In this document: piece by piece, positions 24,815-34,014 of the stretch
Position numbering within the stretch: position 1 is the first letter of the stretch
Layout: every line of letters starts with the position of its first letter
From: Ga0077527 sp964533495
GTDB taxonomy: Bacteria; Pseudomonadota; Gammaproteobacteria; Burkholderiales; SG8-41
Length of the DNA: 64,000 nucleotides
NCBI GenBank assembly: GCA_964533495.1
Contig: CAZHJU010000002.1
Coordinates: forward strand, 62,001-126,000
Direction: 5' to 3'
Program-made: the position numbers and the translations under genes
The notes under the pieces: model-generated
Seen by the model: the letters and a program-made list of their open reading frames with translations, nothing else
What the model was told of the DNA's origin: nothing
The model's database searches: none

Positions 24815-25975
24815 TCAGGACTTCTTGGCCGGCGCCGGCTTCTTGCCGAAATAATGGTTGTAGGCCATGCGGCGGTTGACGTTGGTGTCGAGGTCCCAGC
24901 GCACCGCGCGCGCCGCGAACTTGCGCTGCGATTCCTCGATTTCGCGGAACAGCGCATTGTCCTTGCGCTTGGCCGCCGCGGCGTCGTAACCGTTCAGCTG
25001 CGCCTGCAGGATGGAATCCGGCGTCTTGTAGAAACGCACGCCCTGCTTCTGCTGCATTTCGACGTAGTCCTGCGAATAGCGGTCGACCGCCTTCCACGAC
25101 ATGTCCGCCGACGCCGCCTCGACGGCGTTCTCGATGATCGACTTCATCTTCGCGGGCAGCGCGTTGAACTTGCCCTTGTTGAACATGATCTCGAACTGCT
25201 CGGCGTTCTGGTGGAAGCTCTGCAGCATGCAGACCTTGGACACGTCCGGGAAGCCGAGGATGCGGTCGGAGGACGCATTGTTGAACTCGGCGGCGTCGAG
25301 CAGGCCGCGGTCCATCGCCGGCACGATCTCGCCGCCGGGCAGCGCGTTGACGGCGGCGCCCATCGCGGTGAACACGTCGATCGAAATGCCGACGGTGCGG
25401 AACTTCAGGCCCTTCATGTCCTGCGCCTTGGTCACCGGTTTCTTGAACCAGCCCAGCGGCTGGGTCGGCATCGGGCCGTAGGGGAAGGACACCACGTTGG
25501 CGCCGATCGACGCGTACAGCTTGTCGAGCAGCTGGCGGCCGCCGCCGTACTTGTGCCAGGCGAGCAGCATGTTGGCGTCCATGCCGTAGGCCGGTCCCGA
25601 GCCCCACAGCGCCAGCGCGTTCTGCTTGCCGTAGTGATAGACCAGCACGCCGTGGCCACCGTCGAGCGTGCCCTTGGACACGGCGTCGAGCAGCTGGAAT
25701 GCGGGCACCACCGCGCCCGCGGGCAGCACCTCGATCCTGAGGTCGCCGCCGGTCATGTCGTTGACCTTCTTCGCGAAATCCAGCGCGTACTCGTGGAAGA
25801 TGTCTTTCGCGGGCCAGGTGCTCTGCCAGCGCATGGTGATCGGGCCGGCCTGGGCCTTGGCAATCATCGGGAACCCGGCGATTGCGGCGCCCGTGGTTGC
25901 GGCGGCTGCGCCGGTCAGGAATCTGCGCCGGGTCGGGCTCGATTGGCTGGACTTAACAGACTGTTTCTTAATCAT
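24815..25975 (-). CDS. TRAP transporter substrate-binding protein (DctP type), Tat-exported
   Basis: 386 aa. Twin-arginine signal peptide: PTRRRFLTGAAAATTGAAIA, cleavage after AKA near residue 43. The mature domain has the TRAP features ITMRWQSTWPAKDIFHEYA, the substrate Arg region GLKFRTVGISIDVF and AAEFNNASSDRILGFPD, close to the family that binds 2-oxo acids as a dimer (TakP-like). GGAGGAG lies just before ATG 25975. It is first in the minus-strand TRAP-amidase group and is separated from the permeases by a terminator. The ligand is probably an organic acid; the type cannot be stated more exactly. Confidence 0.93.
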   Translation of the reverse strand: MIKKQSVKSSQSSPTRRRFLTGAAAATTGAAIAGFPMIAKAQAGPITMRWQSTWPAKDIFHEYALDFAKKVNDMTGGDLRIEVLPAGAVVPAFQLLDAVSKGTLDGGHGVLVYHYGKQNALALWGSGPAYGMDANMLLAWHKYGGGRQLLDKLYASIGANVVSFPYGPMPTQPLGWFKKPVTKAQDMKGLKFRTVGISIDVFTAMGAAVNALPGGEIVPAMDRGLLDAAEFNNASSDRILGFPDVSKVCMLQSFHQNAEQFEIMFNKGKFNALPAKMKSIIENAVEAASADMSWKAVDRYSQDYVEMQQKQGVRFYKTPDSILQAQLNGYDAAAAKRKDNALFREIEESQRKFAARAVRWDLDTNVNRRMAYNHYFGKKPAPAKKS

Positions 25976-26093
25976 TTTTACTCCTCCTGAGAACGGTGGA
26001 AACACGGAACTGAAACAGCCCTGCGCAATGGCTTTGCTGTTCTTTTTCTTGTTGATGCAGCTCTATTATTCCCAGCGGGCTGCGCCTTGTCGA

Positions 26094-26113
26094 TTTCGTG
26101 ACGCGTTTCGTGA
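26094..26113. promoter_or_regulatory. Direct repeat upstream of the TRAP operon
   Basis: TTTCGTGA occurs at 26094-26101 and again at 26106-26113, 12 bp apart, in the 247-bp gap between nhaA and the TRAP binding-protein gene. It lies about 120 bases before the dctP start, so it could be an activator site. No regulator gene is adjacent. The rest of the gap shows nothing clear. Confidence 0.35.
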
Positions 26114-26222
26114 TACGCAACGCCATGTTACGGGAAAACCATCGTAACGGCCGGAACCTGCAAAATCAAGCCTGCCCTTGGCGAGACCCGGCCGGACCGG
26201 GAAGACCGGGGAAATGGCGGCA

Positions 26223-27590
26223 TCAGCCATGACCATGACCCTGCGATCGCAGGCGGCCGATGTAAAAACGACCCCACGCCAGCCCGATGACGGCGGACAC
26301 CAGCGATCCGAGCAGCACGCCCAGTTTTGCGGCGCCCAGCAGGTTTCCGTTGTCGAATGCGAGCGTCGCGACGAAGATGGACATCGTGAAGCCTATGCCC
26401 GCGAGCAGGCCGACCAGGCATACCCCTGACCATGTCACGCCGGGCGGCAGGCGGCACCAGCCCAGGCGCACCACGAGCCAGCTGACCGTGATGACACCCA
26501 GCGGCTTGCCGAACACCAGGGCCAGCAGCACGCCCAGCATCACGCTCCGCGAGCCGTCGGCGTCGAGGTCGACGCCGTCGAGGCTCACGCCCGCGTTCGC
26601 CAGCGCGAACAGCGGCATGATGCCGAAGGCCACCCAGGGATGCAGCGCCATCTGCACACGCGTGACGGGCGCCAGCAGTTCGCGCTGCGCCCGTCGCAGC
26701 CGCCTGATCGGCTCCATCAGCGCATCGGCTTCCGGCGCCGGCGCCGCCGCGCGCGCCAGGATGTCCTTGAATGCGCGCGCGGCGGCATCCAGCGGCCGCT
26801 CTCCGGCGCGTCCGGGCAGCACCGGCGTCATCATGCCGAGCACGACGCCGGCCAGCGCCGGATGCGCGCCGGTCTGCAGCAGTCCCATCCACAGCACGGC
26901 GCCGGGAACGACATAGGCATAGGCCGAGCCGATGCCGATCGATTGCAGCCCCAGCACCATAAGGATGCCGGTACCGGCCACCAGCAGGCCGCTGAAGTCC
27001 AGCCCGCCCGAATAGAAGACCGCGATGATCAGCACGGCGACGACGTCGTCGATGATCGCCAGGGCCAGCAACAGGATGCGCACGTTGCCGGGGATGGCGC
27101 GGCCCAGCAGCGAGAGTATCCCCACCGCGAAGGCGATGTCCGTAGCCGTCGGCACGGCCCAGCCCTGGCGCAGCACGGGATCGCCGTTCAGCGCGAGATA
27201 GATCAGCGCGGGAACCGTGACGCCGCCGAGCGCGGCGGCGAGCGGCAATGCCGCCAGCTTCATGCTGGCCAGCGCGCCTTCGTGCATCTCGCGGCGGATC
27301 TCCATCCCGACGACCAGGAAGAACACCGTCATCAGGGCCTCGTTGATCCAGAAGTGCAGGGATTGGGAGACCACGCGGTCGCCGATGCCAAAGGACAGCG
27401 GCATGTGCAGCAGCGCATGGTAGCTGCCGGCGGCCGGGGAATTCGCCCAGACGAGGGCCACCACGGTCGCGATCAGCAGCACGATGCCGCTGACGGACTG
27501 GATGTGGAGAAAGCGTTCGAAGGCCGAAAAGGCCCGCTCAGCCAGGAGCTGGGCGCGGGATGGCGTTTGCCGCGACGGTTGCCGGTTCAT
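26223..27590 (-). CDS. nhaA: Sodium/proton antiporter NhaA
   Basis: 455 aa, slightly longer than E. coli NhaA (388). It exchanges cytoplasmic sodium or lithium for protons at the inner membrane. Conserved stretches: FLHIQSVSGIVLLIATVVAL at the start, VFFLVVGMEIRREM, GWAVPTATDIAFAVGILSLLG (TDIAF unwound helix), and LALAIIDDVVAVLIIAVFY with the ion-binding Asp pair. A central loop of about 45 residues (ARAFKDILARAAAPAPEAD) is longer than in E. coli, as in many proteobacteria. ATG 27590 is preferred over an in-frame TTG at 27683, because the intervening bases look like a structured leader. Confidence 0.95.
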   Translation of the reverse strand: MNRQPSRQTPSRAQLLAERAFSAFERFLHIQSVSGIVLLIATVVALVWANSPAAGSYHALLHMPLSFGIGDRVVSQSLHFWINEALMTVFFLVVGMEIRREMHEGALASMKLAALPLAAALGGVTVPALIYLALNGDPVLRQGWAVPTATDIAFAVGILSLLGRAIPGNVRILLLALAIIDDVVAVLIIAVFYSGGLDFSGLLVAGTGILMVLGLQSIGIGSAYAYVVPGAVLWMGLLQTGAHPALAGVVLGMMTPVLPGRAGERPLDAAARAFKDILARAAAPAPEADALMEPIRRLRRAQRELLAPVTRVQMALHPWVAFGIMPLFALANAGVSLDGVDLDADGSRSVMLGVLLALVFGKPLGVITVSWLVVRLGWCRLPPGVTWSGVCLVGLLAGIGFTMSIFVATLAFDNGNLLGAAKLGVLLGSLVSAVIGLAWGRFYIGRLRSQGHGHG

Positions 27591-27655
27591 GGTCGTGAAG
27601 ACTCCGCGTGGCGGCCCGACCAGCGCATTAACCTGTCCCCCTGCGACATGCAGCA
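27591..27655 (-). ncRNA. Structured 5' leader of nhaA, possible ion-sensing riboswitch
   Basis: On the minus strand, directly before the ATG, GGTCG (27621-27617) can pair with CGACC (27595-27591). Inside it CCGC (27614-27611) pairs with GCGG (27607-27604), which holds part of the only Shine-Dalgarno-like GGAG. A further CTGC/GCAG hairpin lies upstream. Lithium/sodium riboswitch classes are known in front of nhaA genes; whether this is one needs a covariance search. Confidence 0.35.
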
Positions 27656-27843
27656 GCGACACCCTTTTGTCATTTTGCGCCAATATACCCTGACGCGGTC
27701 AGCCCTGTCATTCCGCTTTCAGGACAGCCTCCGTATTCCTTCGCGCACAAGCCTGCAGGCCACCGGCGACGGAACGCCGGCACCGTGGGCCGCGGCCGGT
27801 CAACGGGAACCGTCAGGGATGCGATTGGCCATACGCGGCCCGA

Positions 27844-28500
27844 TCAGCGATGGTTATGGACCAGCAGGATATGAACGCGGTACGGTCCGTGCGCACCCAG
27901 GCTCACCGTCTGCTCGATGTCCGCGGTGCGCGAGGGGCCGGAGACGAAATTCACCGCGCGCGGCAACACTTTCATTTCGGCGCGCAGCAGCGCCCAGGCG
28001 TCCTCCATGCCGGTGACGATGCGATTGCGCGCAATCACCGCGACATGGGTTTCCGGCAACAGGCTCGCCGCGGGCGGCGTCTGCGGTCCCGAACACATCA
28101 TCAGCGTGCCGGTCTCGGCAATCGCGCAGAACGCGCCGGTGATGCCGACCCGATCGTCGCCGCGCGCCGCGCGCGATTCGACCGAAAGTCCTTCCGCCCG
28201 CCAGTCCAGCGCCGCGAACTCCGGCCAGCACACGGCGGCCGGCCCCAGCCCGAGCCCGCGCAGATAACGCGCCACCGCGGCCGGTACTTCCGCAAACGAC
28301 CGCAGCTCGTCGATGGTCGTGGCAAGGCCCAGCGCACGCTCGCGAAAGCGGGCAACGGCATCGTCTCCGGTACCCGGCCGCGGACCCTGCGGATGCTCCG
28401 CCAGGTAATGCGCCACCGCCTCGCACTCGGCCGCGCGCACCGTCACCGCCTTGCCCTGGCGGGTGCGGATGCGGGCGAGAATGTTGGCGCGGGCAGACAT
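27844..28500 (-). CDS. lutC: LutC-type LUD-domain protein of lactate utilisation
   Basis: 218 aa of the LUD (LutC/YkgG) family, third component of the LutABC L-lactate oxidase complex. Family marks: GITGAFCAIAETGTLMMCSG (about 120-139), HVAVIARNRIVTGMEDAW and GPSRTADIEQTVSLGAHGP near the C-terminus. LutC is thought to help electron transfer or assembly with LutA and LutB. In this genome lutB lies one gene away and lutA is 28 kb distant. The 100-bp gap before it (28501-28600) holds short imperfect repeats (TTTGTTCAG twice, CTCATCG several times) and no gene. Confidence 0.92.
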   Translation of the reverse strand: MSARANILARIRTRQGKAVTVRAAECEAVAHYLAEHPQGPRPGTGDDAVARFRERALGLATTIDELRSFAEVPAAVARYLRGLGLGPAAVCWPEFAALDWRAEGLSVESRAARGDDRVGITGAFCAIAETGTLMMCSGPQTPPAASLLPETHVAVIARNRIVTGMEDAWALLRAEMKVLPRAVNFVSGPSRTADIEQTVSLGAHGPYRVHILLVHNHR

Positions 28501-28600
28501 TTGTTCAGATTTGTTCAGGATTGAAGAGTGAGGATCGAGGATTGAGAATCGGGCATCAACCCCCGCTCATCACTCATCGTTCATCGCTCATCGCTGCCTC

Positions 28601-30112
<1,512 letters not shown>

Positions 30113-30158
30113 GAACGTCTCGCAAAAAAACTAGACAGGATGATTGACGGCCAGATAT

Positions 30159-30243
30159 CGTCGTTCCGGACGCGCAAAGCGCGATCCGGAATCCAGGGAT
30201 TTTTCCAGCACTGCTGCCGGACTCCGGCTTGCGCCGGAGTGAC
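30159..30243. repeat. REP-like composite inverted repeat, copy R3
   Basis: About 85 bp: TCGTTCCGGACGCGC...GATCCGGAATCCAGG on the left and GACTCCGGCTTGCGCCGGAG plus TGAC on the right. The left arm has diverged from the common GTCATTCCGG form. It lies in the lutB-mmsA gap. Confidence 0.75.
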
Positions 30244-30284
30244 GAGATCCGTTTTTTCTCTGTACTCTCCGTGTTCCCTGTGGT

Positions 30285-31700
30285 TTACGCTTTTGATGTC
30301 GCCTTTTTGTACATCTCCCGGAAAGTCCTCCCCTCCGGCGCCGGGAAATCGCGCCGGTCGGTCCAGCCACCGCCGAAAGGCAAGCTGCGGATCATCCCCT
30401 GCGGATTGGCCATCGCCTTCAGCGCGCGCACCTGGATCCGCGTCGCCAGCCCGTACAGCGCCGGGCGCCGCGCGAGCCAGCCCCACAGCCGCAGCGCAAC
30501 GACTTCGTGCCAGGATTTCAGTCCCTGCTCGAACTGGCGCTCGCGCAGCTTGCGCAGCAGCTCCGGCAGCGGAATCTTGACCGGGCAGGCGACCTCGCAC
30601 TGCCCGCACAGCGTCGCCGCATTGGGCAGGTCGCGCGCCTTCTCCAGGCCGACATAGGTCGGCGTCAGCACCGCGCCCATCGGTCCCGGATAGACCCAGC
30701 CGTAGGCATGGCCGCCGACGCTCTGGTAGACCGGGCAGTGGTTCATGCAGGCGCCGCAGCGGATGCAGCGCAGCATCTCCTGCATCTCGCCGCCGATCAG
30801 CCGGGTGCGTCCGGCATCGACCAGGATCACGTGGAAATGCTCCGGCCCGTCGGCATCGCCCGCGCGTTTCGGCCCGGTGGTCACCGAAACGTAATTGGTG
30901 ATGCTCTGCCCGGTGCCGTGGCGCGGCAGCAGGCGCAGCAGCGTGCACACGTCCTCCAGCGTCGGCACCACCTTCTCGATGCCGGTGATCGCCACGTGCA
31001 CCTTCGGCAGCGTCGTCACCATGCGCCCGTTGCCCTCGTTGGTGACGATCAGCGTCGAGCCGGTTTCGGCGATGATGAAATTGGCGCCGGACACGCCCAT
31101 GTCCGCCGACAGGAAATGCGGTCGCAGCTTTTCGCGCGCCTCGCGGCACAGCGCCGGGATGTCGGTCAGCCGCGGTGCATCGTGTTTTTCGGCGAACAGG
31201 TCGGAAACCTCGTCGCGGGTCTTGTGCACCACCGGCGCGACGATGTGCGAAGGCGGTTCCTTGGCGAGCTGCAGGATGTATTCGCCGAGGTCGGTCTCGA
31301 CCACTTCGAGGCCGGCCGACTCCAGCGCATCGTTGAGGCCGCACTCCTCGGTCACCATCGACTTCGACTTGATGACCTTGCGCACGCCGTGCCGCGCGGC
31401 GATCTCGCGCACGATGCGGTTCACGTCCTCGTGGGTTTCCGCCCAGTGCACCACCGTGCCGCGGACGGCGGCGTTGCGCTCGAAGGTGTCCAGCCAGACG
31501 TCGAGGTTCTCCAGCGCCCGGTCGCGGATCGCCGCGGCGGCGTCGCGGATGTCCTGGAAATTGTCCAGTTCGGCGATCCGGTCGGCGCGGCCCTTGACGA
31601 AATTTCCCTGCAACTTCTTCAACGCGCCCTGCAGCCGGACGTCGGCCAGCTTGGCGCCGGCGCGGGCCTTGAAGTGCATGGACGTGATTTGCATAGCCAT
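30285..31700 (-). CDS. lutB: LutB-type iron-sulfur protein of L-lactate oxidation
   Basis: 471 aa, normal for LutB. An N-terminal LUD domain (about residues 60-290; FIIAETGSTLIVTNEGNGRM) is followed by a ferredoxin-like region with two 4Fe-4S sets: CIRCGACMNHCPVY near 306-319 and CGQCEVACPVKIPL near 359-372. It oxidises lactate to pyruvate with LutA and LutC and passes electrons to the respiratory chain. The start MAMQI (ATG 31700) has no clear ribosome site. The neighbouring nasT gene diverges 59 bases away, so promoters share that gap. Confidence 0.94.
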   Translation of the reverse strand: MAMQITSMHFKARAGAKLADVRLQGALKKLQGNFVKGRADRIAELDNFQDIRDAAAAIRDRALENLDVWLDTFERNAAVRGTVVHWAETHEDVNRIVREIAARHGVRKVIKSKSMVTEECGLNDALESAGLEVVETDLGEYILQLAKEPPSHIVAPVVHKTRDEVSDLFAEKHDAPRLTDIPALCREAREKLRPHFLSADMGVSGANFIIAETGSTLIVTNEGNGRMVTTLPKVHVAITGIEKVVPTLEDVCTLLRLLPRHGTGQSITNYVSVTTGPKRAGDADGPEHFHVILVDAGRTRLIGGEMQEMLRCIRCGACMNHCPVYQSVGGHAYGWVYPGPMGAVLTPTYVGLEKARDLPNAATLCGQCEVACPVKIPLPELLRKLRERQFEQGLKSWHEVVALRLWGWLARRPALYGLATRIQVRALKAMANPQGMIRSLPFGGGWTDRRDFPAPEGRTFREMYKKATSKA

Positions 31701-31759
31701 AAGTATATAGCGATGCGCAATTCCCCCGGTCTGGTACGCATTTTGCGAGGATGACAAGC

Positions 31760-32332
31760 ATGAAAATCATGCTTTACGACGAAAACCCGGAACGCTCCCT
31801 GTTCCTGCGCATGACGCTGGAACGGCTGGGGCACCGGATCGTCGCCGAGATCGCCAATGCCGGGCTGCTCTACGACGCCGTGCGCAAGCTGTCGCCGGAT
31901 GCCATCATCATCGACACCGACTCGCCGACCCGCGACACGCTGGAACACCTGTGCCTGATCACCAAAAGCTGCCCGCGGCCGATCGTGATGTTCACCGGGG
32001 ACCGCAACAGGGAATCCATCCGCGAAGCGGTGCGCGCCGGGGTGACCGCCTATATCGTCGACGGCCTGGCGGCCGAACGCATCGAGCCCATCATCGAAAC
32101 CGCCGTCGCCCGCTTCGAAGCCTTCCAGTCGGTGCAGGCCGAACTCGCGCGGACCCGCAACAGGCTCTCCGAGCGCAAGCTGGTCGACCGCGCCAAGGGC
32201 ATCCTGATGACGGAAAAAAAGATTTCCGAGGACGAGGCCTACCGCCTGCTGCGCAAACTCGCGATGGACCGCAACGCCACCCTCGGCTCGGTGGCCGAAC
32301 AGGTCATCACTTTCTCCAAACTGCTCGGCTGA
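31760..32332 (+). CDS. nasT: NasT-type ANTAR antitermination regulator
   Basis: 190 aa. Receiver-like domain (about residues 1-118; Asp in AIIIDTDSP) followed by an ANTAR RNA-binding domain at the C-terminus (LSERKLVDRAKGILMTEKKI, then EDEAYRLLRKLAMDRNATLG). NasT binds a leader RNA hairpin in nitrate-assimilation transcripts and prevents termination when nitrate or nitrite is present; the usual partner NasS holds it inactive. ATG 31760 is preferred to the in-frame ATG at 31751, because GAGG (31747-31750) is properly spaced for it. The nrtA leader downstream contains a matching target. No separate nasS gene is in the window. Confidence 0.93.
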   Translation: MKIMLYDENPERSLFLRMTLERLGHRIVAEIANAGLLYDAVRKLSPDAIIIDTDSPTRDTLEHLCLITKSCPRPIVMFTGDRNRESIREAVRAGVTAYIVDGLAAERIEPIIETAVARFEAFQSVQAELARTRNRLSERKLVDRAKGILMTEKKISEDEAYRLLRKLAMDRNATLGSVAEQVITFSKLLG

Positions 32333-32343
32333 TTCCCTGCCGC

Positions 32344-32378
32344 CGTACCCGCTTGGTGCATGGCGCATCGATGGTGCA
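32344..32378 (+). promoter_or_regulatory. Two NtrC-like sites upstream of the nrtA promoter
   Basis: The NtrC consensus is TGCACC-N5-GGTGCA. CGTACC-CGCTT-GGTGCA (32344-32360) matches 10 of 12 positions, and GGCGCA-TCGAT-GGTGCA (32362-32378) matches the right half fully and the left weakly. Centres are 18 bp apart and about 135-155 bp before the predicted start, typical for an enhancer of a sigma-54 promoter. Confidence 0.5.
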
Positions 32379-32420
32379 CCGCAATAGCGCATTGCCCGGA
32401 ACAGGCCCATTCGTGGCTCA

Positions 32421-32454
32421 ATTTAAAAAAATTATTTAAAAACAAATACTTATA
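32421..32454 (-). repeat. AT-rich dispersed element, copy 4, in IHF position before the sigma-54 promoter
   Basis: The minus strand reads TATAAGTATTTGTTTTTAAA then TAATTTTTTTAAAT. The plus strand AAACAAATACTTA is one mismatch from the IHF consensus and is preceded by an A/T tract. It lies between the NtrC-like sites and the -24/-12 promoter, where IHF commonly bends DNA. Confidence 0.6.
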
Positions 32455-32479
32455 AAATATCCCCGCCGCCGACATGGCA

Positions 32480-32495
32480 TGGCATGCGGTTTGCA
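32480..32495 (+). promoter_or_regulatory. Sigma-54 (-24/-12) promoter of the nrtABC operon
   Basis: TGGCATGCGGTTTGCA: TGGCA at 32480-32484 and TTGCA at 32491-32495 with exactly 10 bases between GG and GC, matching TGGCAC-N5-TTGCW closely. The predicted start is about 32506. Sigma-54 control is well known for nitrate-assimilation operons. Confidence 0.75.
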
Positions 32496-32509
32496 ATACA
32501 GGAAACCGC

Positions 32510-32533
32510 AAGCCGGCCAACGGCGGCCGGCTT
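32510..32533 (+). promoter_or_regulatory. ANTAR-target hairpin with hexanucleotide loop
   Basis: Perfect 9-bp stem AAGCCGGCC (32510-32518) / GGCCGGCTT (32525-32533) closing the six-base loop AACGGC. Known ANTAR targets have six-base loops with A at position 1 and G at position 4; both are present. It is followed 6 bases later by a terminator, and the ANTAR protein gene nasT lies just upstream. Confidence 0.75.
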
Positions 32534-32539
32534 CAGGAC

Positions 32540-32591
32540 AAGGGTGTTCGGGACTGCGCATCGTTCAAGCGCGGCCCTGACACCCTTTTTG
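32540..32591 (+). terminator. Leader terminator (attenuator) before nrtA
   Basis: AAGGGTGT (32540-32547) pairs with ACACCCTT (32580-32587), followed by a T-run to 32590. An inner GGG/CCC pair extends the stem. It lies 83 bases before the nrtA start, so transcription must pass it to reach nrtABC. NasT binding to the preceding hairpin is the likely antitermination switch. Confidence 0.85.
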
Positions 32592-32673
32592 TTTGTCGCA
32601 GCACACGGCGCAAGGCACGGGGTCGGGTCGCAAAGACGCGATTTTCAACGGTTTCAATCACGGGGATGCACAC

Positions 32674-33975
32674 ATGGACAGCAAAGACGGCCTCATCAAT
32701 TCTTCACGGCGCTCGATGATCAAAAGCGTAGCGGGCGTCGCCGCGGCCAGCCTGATACCCGCCGGCTTCCCGGCCATCGCCAGGGCGCAGGCGAAGCTGG
32801 AAACCACGGCCGCCAAGCTCGGTTTCATCGCGCTGACCGACGCCGCGCCGCTGTTCGTCGCCGACGAAAAAGGCTTCTTCAAGAAACACGGCATGACCGA
32901 CGTCGAAGTGGTCAAGCAGGCCTCCTGGGGCGCGACGCGCGACAACATCGTGCTCGGCTCCGAGAAAAACGGCATCGACGGCGCGCACATCCTGACGCCG
33001 ATGCCCTACCTGATCTCCTCCGGCGCGATGACCGCGAACAACGTGCCCACCCCCATGTACATCCTGGCGCGGCTGAACCTCGCCGGCCAGTGCATTTCCG
33101 TCTCCAGCGAATTCGCCGGCCTGAAAGTGGGCGTCGACGCCAAGCCGTTCAAGCCCGCGCTGATGGCCAAGAAAGCGAGCGGCAAGGCGATCAACGCGGC
33201 CATGACCTTCCCCGGCGGCACCCACGACATGTGGATGCGCTACTGGCTCGCTGCCGGCGGCATCGATCCCAACAGGGACATCAACACCATCGTCGTGCCG
33301 CCGCCGCAGATGGTCGCCAACATGAAGGTCGGCACCATGGACACCTTCTGCGTCTGCGAGCCCTGGAACCACCAGTTGATCAACCAGAAGATCGGCTACA
33401 CCGCGATCACCACCGGCGAGCTCTGGCACAACCATCCGGAAAAGGCCTTCGCGATGCGCGCGGCCTATGTCGACAAAAACCCCAACGCGGCCGTCGCGCT
33501 GATCAAGGCGGTGATGGAAGCGCAGATGTTCTGCGACGACCCGAAAAACGCGCGCGAGGTCGCCGAGATCTGCTCGCGCCGCCGCTGGATCAACGCCCCG
33601 GTCGAGGACATCGCCGACCGCGTGCGCGGCGACTTCGACTACGGCACCGGCCGCGTGGTCAAGAACAGCCCGCAGAAAATGCGCTACTGGAACGACTTCG
33701 CCTCCTATCCCTTCCAGAGCCACGACCTGTGGTTTCTTACCGAAAACATCCGCTGGGGCTACCTGCCGCAGAAGACCGACATGAACGCGCTGATCAAGAA
33801 GGTCAACCGCGAGGATCTGTGGCGCCAGGCGGCAAAGGAACTGGGGATTCCAGCGGCGCAGATTCCGGCGTCGACCTCGCGCGGCGTCGAGAAATTCTTC
33901 GACGGCAAGGTGTTCGACCCGAAAAATCCGATGGCCTACCTCAACAGCCTGCAGATCAAGGCGCTCAAAGGCTGA
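32674..33975 (+). CDS. nrtA: Nitrate ABC transporter substrate-binding protein (NrtA/CmpA family)
   Basis: 433 aa with a twin-arginine-like signal (NSSRRSMIKSVAGVAAASLI, cleavage after ARAQA), so it is exported. The mature domain follows NrtA/CmpA: KLGFIALTDAAPLFVADEKGF, HDMWMRYWLAAGGIDPN and VCEPWNHQLINQKIGYTA. It binds nitrate (or nitrite/cyanate) in the periplasm for NrtBC. ATG 32674 follows a leader with promoter, hairpin and terminator. It is not a cytoplasmic NasS because of the signal peptide. nrtB begins 39 bases later. Confidence 0.93.
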   Translation: MDSKDGLINSSRRSMIKSVAGVAAASLIPAGFPAIARAQAKLETTAAKLGFIALTDAAPLFVADEKGFFKKHGMTDVEVVKQASWGATRDNIVLGSEKNGIDGAHILTPMPYLISSGAMTANNVPTPMYILARLNLAGQCISVSSEFAGLKVGVDAKPFKPALMAKKASGKAINAAMTFPGGTHDMWMRYWLAAGGIDPNRDINTIVVPPPQMVANMKVGTMDTFCVCEPWNHQLINQKIGYTAITTGELWHNHPEKAFAMRAAYVDKNPNAAVALIKAVMEAQMFCDDPKNAREVAEICSRRRWINAPVEDIADRVRGDFDYGTGRVVKNSPQKMRYWNDFASYPFQSHDLWFLTENIRWGYLPQKTDMNALIKKVNREDLWRQAAKELGIPAAQIPASTSRGVEKFFDGKVFDPKNPMAYLNSLQIKALKG

Positions 33976-34014
33976 CGCCGCGCGACCGATCGACACCCCT
34001 GACAGGAGCACGCC

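Noticed and set aside
28501..28600. Possible CRISPR-like short repeats
   Set aside because: The TCATCG/TTGTTCAG repeats are 6-10 bases, imperfect and without spacer structure; simple sequence is the better explanation.
32485..32510. Hairpin TGCGGTTT/AAACCGCA as first ANTAR hairpin
   Set aside because: It overlaps the -12 box and would lie mostly before the predicted transcription start; its ten-base loop lacks the A1-G4 hexaloop form.
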